NCBI RefSeq assembly: GCF_905220365.1
Contig: NC_061131.1
Location: forward strand, 11,755,318 to 11,819,317
Source: Vanessa cardui
Taxonomy: Eukaryota; Arthropoda; Insecta; Lepidoptera; Nymphalidae
Length of the DNA stretch: 64,000 bases
Reading direction: 5' to 3'
Below the pieces are notes generated by a model, which worked only from the letters and a program-made list of their open reading frames with translations, was not told the origin of the DNA and made no database searches. Of the stretch, positions 55,856 through 64,000 are shown piece after piece. Both the position numbers and the translations under genes were made by a program. The number at the start of each line of letters is the position of its first letter. Within the stretch, counting starts at the first letter, position 1.

Positions 55856-56281
55856 TAAGCTACAATCGCTTCATAAGCTTAATGACGAAATATTTTATTT
55901 TGGCTTTAAATAGTTTATAAATTTGTAATTATAGGAATATTTGTATAACTAAATTTTTTGAATGAATTAAATCCACATTGAACACAGAAGTTTGAAGATT
56001 TTCGTCTATAAAATTTTATAGAGAAATGCCGAGAATGTATGCTTTGGAAAACGATATTTTTCCAAGTAATCTATGTCGTATAAAATCCGAAACAGATGTA
56101 AATGATGTCAGAACCTCAACATTATATGGGTCTAAACGAATCGCCTCTGAAGCCCAAAAGTTAGTAATGACATAAATCTGAGTCGGCGTCATCGAGCAAT
56201 AACGCTTCCCCCTTACTATTTGCATTTGAAATAAGTCTGGTCATCCATCACATGCCCATTGATATATTTATTAAAACTGAG
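55856..56281. other. Unrecognised, with one minus-strand frame
   Basis: A minus-strand frame of 69 codons (56016-56225) includes IRLDPYNVEVLTSF and is less AT-driven than most. It could be a LINE remnant or host sequence; no family recognised. Confidence 0.3.
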
Positions 56282-56289
56282 TTATCAAT

Positions 56290-56578
56290 CAAGAGTCGAG
56301 ATGGCCCAGTGGTTAGAACGCGTGCATCTTAACCGATGATTGCGGGTTCAAACCCGCTGTTTCATGTGCTCACTTTGTCTTTATAATTCATCTCGTGCTC
56401 AGCGGTGAAGGAAAACATCGTGAGGAAACCTGCATGTGATAAATTTCATAGAAATTCTGCCACATGTGTATTCCACCAACCCGCATTGGAACAGCGTGGT
56501 GGAATATGTTCTAAACTTCTCCTCAAAGGGAGAGGAGGCCTTTAGCCCAGCAGTGGGAATTTACAGGCTGTTGTTAAT
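56290..56578 (+). mobile_element. SINE family A with 8-bp target duplication
   Basis: Intact head, body and GGCTGTTG end. ttatcaat repeats at 56282-56289 and 56579-56586. A deletion of about 14 bases after the B box joins CAAACCC to GCTGTTTCATG. The open frame across it is incidental. Confidence 0.88.
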
Positions 56579-56586
56579 TTATCAAT

Positions 56587-57250
56587 ATTTTTTTCGAATA
56601 TTTCATAGTTCAATTACTTCACTTCTTAACTTTAAAGAGTTATTTTATATAATAATTTTACTTTTCGAATATGTTTTGTCTTATACCTTTTTATAAGTTC
56701 CACTTATATTAAAGTACATTATAAAAAAAATCGGTTTGAATAATTAATAAGTCATAAATGTTCTATTTCTCGCTGGCTTGACCTAATATTTACATGATCA
56801 GGCACGGACTTTACTGATTTAATGGGTTCTATTAAGATATTTATGAATATATCTACAGAGAATAGCTATACTGTGCAATTTAATTGAACAAATTGCTTCA
56901 CGCTATTGTTACTCTCCGATTTCGTCTTGTATGCCCCTTGTTCTCAAATCCTTATCTAGTGCTCATCTTTAAAAAGCAATTAACACTATTAATCAGACTT
57001 CGCCAAACGTCTTTCCGCTACGTTTCCCAAACGATAGGCCATTCACTGCACAACTACAAAGCGCTACTAATTATCGAAAATCTTTCATTCTTCCAAACGA
57101 ATGATTTATTAACCTTTTTTTTATCATTCCTTATCAATATACAATGATGATGCCATTTTGTGAATATTATATTTACATCAGAATTACTAACATTACGTTC
57201 TTAACGATATACAAAGAAGAATTAAAAATAGTTAACATTGAAATGATCGC
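56587..57250. other. No recognised feature
   Basis: AT-rich; the frame at 56884-57147 has no domain that I recognise. Confidence 0.35.
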
Positions 57251-57259
57251 GTCGAGTTG

Positions 57260-57323
57260 AGAGCCGAGGTGTAATTGAGTATTTATGAAATTTACAGGCT
57301 GTTGTTGTTGTTGTTGTTGTTGT
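57260..57323 (+). mobile_element. 64-bp minimal SINE family A with target duplication
   Basis: Only the first bases of the head (AGAGCCGAGGTG) and the last bases (ATTTACAGGCTGTTG plus TTG units) of family A remain, joined by a short AT-rich link. gtcgagttg flanks it at 57251-57259 and 57324-57332. It includes a (TTG)n run at 57300-57321. Confidence 0.7.
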
Positions 57324-57332
57324 GTCGAGTTG

Positions 57333-60300
57333 TGTCAAGGAAGCTCGGAGCGTTTTTCCGTTGTGTTATATTATTTAGAGAATTTGAATTATAGTCAGCC
57401 TATACATATTTAATGGTCACGAATTTATATAAACAACCAAGTACCGTAGTAGTAAGTAGTTTATTTAGTTATAGTGTGTTGTATTTAAAGAGGTATGAAG
57501 ATAATTTTATCAAAACAAAATTTTGTCTTAAGTCATAGCTGTTGTGCAAAGTTGTATTTGAAAAGAAATATCAATCGTGCCTGACGGTCAAACTGCGTGA
57601 AATATACGTCGGATGCAATTCTTCTTTATTAATTCTACGAATGTAGATAGCACTGAATTTTGGCCTAGTTATTTCGAAAATTTGCGCAGGATTTATTATA
57701 TATATCCTGCACAATATAGAAAATAAGTTTATGGGCGTCTGTAGGTAGACTAATTTTTCTCTACTTAACATACTTAATTGTGTGCATACAACAACAAGGT
57801 CAAACGTTACATATATGATTACATTTTTAAAATACTATATTATGTTGATAATTCAAATAAATATGTTAATTGTTATATGAATTGTGTTTCTGACGTTACA
57901 GAATTATATGGTATAATATATCTTATTGAAACCAGTGGCAAATAATCCTTATAAAAGTTTGTGAATGACTTGCATTAAATCAACCTCCTTCTCTTTCAAA
58001 TATGATAATTTTATTCAGTTTTCTTACTTTTGTATTGAATTTTCCTTTAAATCATCCCTCATCAGTTCATATCTTTTGAAAGCTGAAGTTTTTATTCTTG
58101 ACATTTCTACCAATGAAAGGGAAATAAAAATCTAAATAATCATCTCCAATTTCAAATATTTTAGAGGGATCACTGTAGAACTATGAGTTTTAAAGACAGC
58201 TATGTAATATTGTTTGATGCATTGCAATACCTGGTGATAAAATAATTATGTGACTATAGTTGATATATATAAAAATAAAAAGATAAAAGATCCCATAAAT
58301 AATAATCATACACTTAATGATGTTTTTTCGATCTTAAGTAAGTTTTTAAAGATGCAGATCCCCCGGTCAATCCAGTTGGAAAATATTGGGTTTTCTGTCA
58401 AAAAATTGTCACTAGCAGCCCGGACGTTTGAGCGTCGACAGTGTTTACACATCCATGCTTAAAAAAATTAAAAAGGTTTGTGCAAAATCTTCTACAAGAT
58501 AAAATGTTCGCAATTAGCGAAATTGCAAACGGCAGCTGTACAACATTTTAGCAAATAAAAGTTCCATGTGTCTCAAGAACCATCGCCGCTAAAGAATTAG
58601 TAATTGTCTATTATCGATATCACATAATGTTTATAATTAATCTTTAAAAAAGGAATTTTAAGCTGTATAGATTGTGGGATGATAGAAAAAAAATAGATAT
58701 GTAACATTCACCTCTGCTTGCCCGACTAAAAATATAACGGCTGATCTAGTTTAAAAAAGCTTATCTGTAAAAAGAGATTTTTTTTTCAGTTAAATGTGAA
58801 TATATTCACACCGTAGCGAAAGGCTAACTTTTTTCTATCACTGTAATATATTGCTATAAATAATTTCGTCTGTCTAGCTATAAACAAAATTAGTAAACCG
58901 TGATACTATTGGAAGATTCAAAATAAATGTTAGTTCCCAAGAAAGACCCTTTAGAATATCTTGCATTCCCTTTTGACATTTTATTCCGTCTTCAATCTCA
59001 TTTACTGAAAAAGCTGAAGTTTGTAACAATTTCCAGAATCCTTATCTGAAGTGAAAAGTTTTAAAATGTACAATGAATCATCCGACGTCGCGTCGCTTTT
59101 CGATGAATCGATGGAATCCAATAGGGAATTCTATTTACTCCGTTTTCAATTATTTTAAAGGTTTTGTTAAAATAATGTTTTGATAAATTGTTATTTGAAT
59201 AGTTGATGTAATAATATTACCCAAATAAAAATCCCACACTAATATTAAACAGTAAATCTCAGAAAATATAAAATCTACAAAATTGAAATGGCAGATAGGT
59301 CCCTTATAGGATTTAGACATTCTCTGAGAATTCGGATTTTACGAAACTCCGCCCCTAAGGGGGTAAAACGGGGTTTTGAAGTTTGTGTGAAAGTTCTGCG
59401 TTTTTAAAGTACCTAACAGGCTTGAAATTTAAAGTGTATGCTCTATCTATATATTGTATTGAGTTGTACTAATAATCTATCATTAGGAATCAACCCAGTG
59501 TTGGTGTTAAAACAGAGAATAGTTGTTTGTCAAACTTAAAAAAAATATAAACGTATAAACCTATTTATTACTATTGTCACTGAGAAAAGTCGATCATATG
59601 CGTGTCGGGCACGGAAATATGAATGAAGGGGGTTTCATATTATTGCGATGGAAAAAATGTCTTTGTAGTCCTCAGAAGATTTTTTTTATTTATTATTGAT
59701 TACAGTATAATAAATAGTCTTACTAATTATATACTATTTTTTTTAGTTTAAAGAAAATATATATGAAGTGCGAACATATTTACATAAAGATGCATACATA
59801 ATGAAGGTAAGAAAGAAATTTATTACAAAAAATATTTATAATTTTAGAGACAAGAAAATAACAACAGTTCAAAAAGTGTCCCCAAAGTTAAATTTGTTGA
59901 TTAAATCTAACTGTAAGATAAGATTCGACCCATAAAAATAGATGTACATAACATATATAATATACATATATTAAAAAGAAAAATTAATAATAAAAATGTA
60001 AAAGCCAGTGAAATCGAATTTCATAAATTTTTGATCATTATGCAAAATACGTTTCCGATAAATTTGGTTTGGATGCGATATCATTACTTGTCCCAAAGGC
60101 GAGAGAGACATGCAAGAACCGACCTTATTTTATAATACTGAAGATATCAAATCGAATTTAAACTTTATGTGTTAAAATTTTACCGTACAATAAGACGATC
60201 TTTTAAAATTTTCGTCTTTTAAATACCTTATAAGGGTGGCAGGTTTTTAATTTTACGCTAAAATAAATCTAAAAATCTCTTTGCTGAGCTAAGGGTTACA

Positions 60301-61847
60301 GAAATTTCAAGGAAACGATTTGAAGCTAAATTTGGAAAAAGTTTCAATAAAATAACTTATCTGTATTCAATACTAATTTAATTTATATATATGATAAAAT
60401 ATAATATAATTTCTAACCATAGGTATTTCCGGTACGGTATGTACCACGCACACATGTTATTTACGTAAAGTCGGAGTAAGAAAAGGTTCGTCACCTTAAG
60501 ATCTATTTTCCTGTGCTCAGTATCATACTGAGAACTGGAATATATCTCATAATCTGCTTTACCGATCGAGAATGACATATTATGTAGCAATGATTTGTTG
60601 TTTAGTTTCAAAAGGTACTAAGAGTTTAAGATTTGATAAACGAATGAATTTTAAATCTGACGAAGGTTTTCTTATTATAACCTTTTCTTACCGATTATAC
60701 AATAAGGCACTAAATAATTTAAATAGAATGAAAAATAAAAACTTCAACTCCAAATATTTTATTTGTGAATCTGTACAATGTTCTAGTTTGAGTCCCGATT
60801 TGCACCCAACACCTGCCTTTTTTTAGCTTCTAGTATATTATTTACATGGTTAGTAATAAAATATTTGTTTTTAATGAAACTTAAAACTTCTATTTGAATT
60901 ATTTTCCTTTAAATGGTTTCTTGTCTGTATAGTTTTGAAAAGAGAACGGTGTCGAATGTTATTCTGAAACACGTTCTCACAAATATTTAGAACGTATTTT
61001 TTAAAATAAAATTCGATATTTGAAAAAAAAAGTATCGTTCATTTCCATTTCGAACTGCCAACGAAACGAAAAACTTTTTTTGTAACTTGTTTTAATTCTG
61101 GAATATATTTTTTTTTAATATGTATAAAATATAAGGGTATTTTATTAAAAGTATTAAATAGGTACTTTTATATTACACCGATTTATTAATTTTGATACCT
61201 TATTTGTTAAGTATAGAAAACAATTTATCAATATTACGACTGGCAACATATTTTTTTTACCATAGACCCAATTTGTTTTTGTTAGTATTTAGAGGTCCGG
61301 ATAATAATGATAAATACAAAAGAAAAGATTCGTCGATGTTGCCTTATTTTTTTTTAATCCAATAATGTAGGTCTAGTTTTATAGACTCGCTTCCAATTTT
61401 ATATCATTTATAGAAAGTTATTTCTGCATTACTTATTTCCTGAGCCAATTAAATTAAATTCTAGTGATTGTGGTTTCAGACACTCCAACAGGCTGTGCAG
61501 TTCTCCAACGAGCGCTGGTTAATTATTCGGGTATACTTTCGAGATTATTCTCTCACATAGAAAAATCTATAAAGCCTAAAATTTCAACAATAAGTACGCT
61601 TATGTCGATACAAATATTTGGTAAAAGTAAAAGAATGGGTTAAAGCAAGTTTCCCGTTGACTTAAGATCCGTGGCAACGTGAACTAAACTTGTTGTCTAA
61701 TGCAAGCTGTGTTCGACCCGAGAGTCGACCAACAACAATGGTTGTTGGTCGGGCTGAAATCCCCACAACCGCGTATTCCTAAGAAAGTGAGTGGGACGCG
61801 TCTTTGTGGACTGAAATAACAAATCTAACAATACCTATTCAAACGTT
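57333..61847. other. Long AT-rich stretch, no supported gene
   Basis: About 4.5 kb. A GC-rich trace CCGCCCCTAAGGGGGTAAAA near 59350 is a landmark of decayed interspersed repeats. A possible very old family B trace lies near 60420-60540 (GTACGGTATGTACCACGC). An 11-bp hairpin CGACCAACAAC lies at 61726-61751. Short frames at 57571, 58250, 60378 and 60572 show no domains. Confidence 0.4.
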
Positions 61848-61874
61848 ACTTGGTGGTAGGGCTTTGTGCAATTG
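61848..61874 (-). repeat. Family B 3'-end fragment
   Basis: TTACTTGGTGGTAGGGCTTT followed by GTGCAA. Confidence 0.65.
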
Positions 61875-61967
61875 TAATTTAACTGAAACTTGATTGTCCA
61901 AATAGCGTAACTGAACACATTGTCTTACCTAAGTTTAGTAATATATTACCAGTTCTATATGAGACCA

Positions 61968-62260
61968 TGGTAGGACTTTGTACAAGCCCATCTGGGTAGG
62001 TACCACCTCATCTCACTCATTAGTTATTCTACCGCTAAATGACAGTACTCAGTATTGTTTTATTCCGGTTTGAAGGAAGAGTGATCCAGTGTAACTACAG
62101 GCACAAGGGACATAATATCTTAGTTTCCAAGGTTGATGGCACATTGACGAAGTAAGGAATAGTTAATATTTCATACAGATTCATTGTCTATGGGTGATTG
62201 TGAACACTTACCATCAGGTGGCCCATATGCTCGTCCGCCAACCTATACCATATAAAAAGT
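61968..62260 (-). repeat. Family B, full length
   Basis: In plus order: GGTAGGACTTTGTACAAGCC, TAGTTATTCTACCGCTAAAT, CCAGTGTAACTACAGGCACA, CTTAGTTTCCAAGGTTGATG, ATCAGGTGGCCCATATGCTC, GTCCGCCAACCTATACCAT. Confidence 0.85.
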
Positions 62261-62334
62261 GTCAGTAGAACTTACGCTATACTTCCACTGAAGCGATTGG
62301 GAAAATGTATGGGGCCCGTCATTGTTGATTGAAC

Positions 62335-62505
62335 CATACATACCAGCCCCTAATCACTTATTATACCAAGCAACAATATATTGTATTCTATTTGAAGGGT
62401 CAGTTAATATAATTACACACACAAGGGACATCAATTCTTAAATGCCAAGGCTAGTATAGAAATGTTAAGATGTTTATTACTTACTACCAGTTGGTCAATT
62501 CGCCA
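62335..62505 (-). repeat. Family B, degenerate
   Basis: AGCAACAATATATTGTATTC, GAAGGGTCAGTTAATATAAT, ACAAGGGACATCAATTCTTA and CAGTTGGTCAATTCGCCAG follow the order with low identity. It directly follows the fresh copy. Confidence 0.45.
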
Positions 62506-62696
62506 GTGCACCTAACTATTATGAATAAATAAATATGCTTATTATTTTTTTGTAATGTTTTCTCTAGTGAATATTTTGGTGTACAGATGCCACTCAACCT
62601 TTGTCAAGAGGCGTCTCTACGCTGGTTTTAGTGGCATCAGCTGTCGCGTTGAGAAACAAGTTGACAGAGAATTGTCTTTACTATACCTATAAAATT

Positions 62697-63262
62697 GCAT
62701 GCATGTACTCCCTTACATCTGCGTAAAAATGATTAAAATTTGCTATCGTATACGCATTGGCCATGCATGTACTCCCTTACATCTACGTAAAATTAAAGTT
62801 AGAGATCACTCTTTGTGTGAATGTGGTCTAGACGAAGGTTCCTTATCCCATATACTGTTGTCCTGCCCCAATCTCATACATCCTATATACGACATTCTCC
62901 CTCCTAAAGTCCCTCGTCCTATTAACGTTGAATGTATATTAATGTTTGTGTTTAGTCCATTTTGTAAATTTCTATGTAAATATATTGAACGTAATAAGAT
63001 TAAGTTGTAAATTATTTTGTGATTGTTGTTATGCATTTTAATAGTAGTTGCCTTATTTTATTAACTCTTTATGTAATTATTATTGTTGTGTTGTTTTAGG
63101 TTATGGGTCTCCAATTCGTCTAGTGCTATTATGCCTTCAAAATTAATTTGAGCATGTAATCTGGACCGAACCGATCAATCTCCATCGTGTCTTCTCCATC
63201 ACACTTGACATTGGCAAAATAATCTGTGCCTTTTTGGCAAAAATAAAAGCCACAAAAAAAAT
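62697..63262 (+). mobile_element. 5'-truncated LINE 3' end
   Basis: Starts with a 31-bp near-identical tandem duplication (62698-62728 and 62762-62792, CATGCATGTACTCCCTTACA). It then carries the end of ORF2, a 3' untranslated region and an AATAAAAGCCACAAAAAAAA end. Target duplication not clear. Confidence 0.7.
62740..63010 (+). pseudogene. LINE ORF2 C-terminal zinc-finger region
   Basis: The frame reads CYRIRIGHACTPLHL, then KVRDHSLCECG, SHILLSCPNL and IHPIYDILPP to a stop at 63008-63010. The C-x-C-x8-H-x4-C spacing and the RIGHA motif are typical of the region after the RNase H domain in ORF2 of I/Jockey/R1-group LINEs. Only about 90 codons remain; without the polymerase it is inert. Confidence 0.75.
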
Positions 63263-63566
63263 CTGCTATAATATAATGACATGTTGTATTATGCTTATAT
63301 TGTGGTGAATCGAATTATTTCTAGGACTATTCTTGCCTACAATAATATTATGAATATTATGTAAGGAATTTGTTGGTCTTTTACACAAATAATACTTGAT
63401 TGATTTTAACGAATCTTTACAATAATATAGTCTAATAAACCCTAAGATTAATTAAATAAAAAAATAACACGAATGACTTACATATACTTTTCAGTTCGTT
63501 ATTTATTTATAATTGAACGCAATTATCATCACTACATAACTTTAATCAGTTACAAGAATATTTGAT
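63263..63566. other. No recognised feature
   Basis: AT-rich, nothing recognised. Confidence 0.4.
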
Positions 63567-63796
63567 GACCTCCGTGCTCGAGTGGTGTGTACACTGGTTT
63601 TCATGGGTACGCCACTCCGAGGTCCCGGGTTCGATCCCGAGTCGATGTAGATCATTAGTTTTCTATGTTGTCTTGGGTCTGGGTATTTGTGGTACCGTCG
63701 TTACTTCTGATTTTCCATAACACAAGTGCTTTAGCTACTTACATTGGGATCAGAGTAATGTATGTAAATAAATATAATAAATAAATAAATATGAGA
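63567..63796 (+). mobile_element. SINE family D, copy 2
   Basis: Head ACCTCCGTGCTCGAGTGG, then TACGCCACTCCGAGGTCCC and B box GGGTTCGATCCCGAG; body GTTGTCTTGGGTCTGGG and TACATTGGGATCAGAGTAAT; AATAAATAAATATGAGA tail. The head is longer than in copy 1 and looks closer to the original. Confidence 0.82.
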
Positions 63797-63855
63797 CTGT
63801 TGTCTTGTTGTTGTTGACTGTTGTTCTCATATTTATTTATTTATTAATACATAGA
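63776..63855. repeat. 21-bp perfect inverted repeat at a SINE tail
   Basis: AATAAATAAATAAATATGAG plus A (63776-63796) pairs exactly with 63835-63855. The loop is rich in TTG units. Two SINE-D tails in opposite orientation would produce this. Confidence 0.85.
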
Positions 63856-64000
63856 GGGTTAATTAGTATGTATGTAAGAACAGTAAATACAACGACCGAT
63901 ACAAGCAGACTCGACCGACAGACAACCGAACATTAAACCCGTTACTAAGCGATCTGCCGTATTTATGTGATTCCGCTCGGTCCTGTTTGAGGAGAGGGTA

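Noticed and set aside
56016..56225. Minus-strand frame with IRLDPYNVEVLTSF as a host or LINE gene
   Set aside because: No domain identified and no splice or poly(A) context; mentioned only in the stretch description.
1..64000. Bacterial-style operons, origins, ribosome binding sites or riboswitches
   Set aside because: The content is eukaryotic: Pol III tRNA genes, SINEs, LINEs, Helitrons and no long open frames.

Overview
This 64 kb window looks like gene-poor, AT-rich nuclear DNA of a lepidopteran insect. The evidence is indirect. Several interspersed repeats resemble short elements common in butterfly and moth genomes, there are tRNA-headed SINEs, Helitrons ending in CTAG, decayed LINE, Tc1 and Penelope-like fragments, and three eukaryotic tRNA-Glu genes with oligo-T terminators. 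A nymphalid butterfly is plausible, but genus or species cannot be called from the sequence. No complete host protein-coding gene was found. Most open frames lie in repeats or in AT-rich noise. One candidate host exon is flagged at 34828-35064 on the minus strand.

Layout. 0-5.6 kb: a decayed LINE reverse transcriptase (minus), a copy of a composite repeat (family R) carrying an embedded Helitron, and two SINE-A copies. 6.9-7.1 kb: a short GC-rich retroposon with a 16-bp target duplication. 10.7-14 kb: SINE-A and the fullest family R copy, which ends in two 222-bp inverted arms. 15-18.3 kb: a Penelope-like fragment with a GIY-YIG endonuclease inserted in a family C repeat, a solo Helitron, and a Helitron interrupted by a SINE. 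19.0-20.8 kb: a 1.7 kb foldback structure with about 467-bp arms roughly 97% identical and a recurrent TTTGTACCAGTATGGC motif; I recognise no known family in it. 22-44 kb: three identical tRNA-Glu(TTC) genes (+, -, +), many family B copies, an inverted family R copy (25.6-26.8 kb), SINE-A copies, and a three-level nest at 36.9-39.3 kb (LINE inside Tc1 inside a MITE-like element). 41.1-41.9 kb: a family B copy split cleanly by a Helitron. 45-64 kb: more SINEs, family B copies, LINE 3' ends, microsatellites and several perfect hairpins.

Repeat shorthand. Family A: SINE with a tRNA-like head and an ACAGGCTGTTG end. Family B: about 290 bp, typified by GGCGGACGAGCATATGGGCC and ending CCCTACCACCAAGTAAA. 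Family C: about 240 bp, TTCAAGTAGGCTTTTACAAG to CCACCGGTTCGG and beyond. Family D: SINE with head CTCCGTGGTCGAGTGG. Family E: about 260 bp, ending near CCATGGGCGGTGGTAATCAC. Family R: 1.3-1.7 kb composite starting TTCAACCGACTTCAAAAAGG. These labels are mine. No database was searched.

The genes do not form a pathway. Apart from the tRNAs, the content is a history of insertions that can be read in layers: insertions within insertions, several with intact target duplications.
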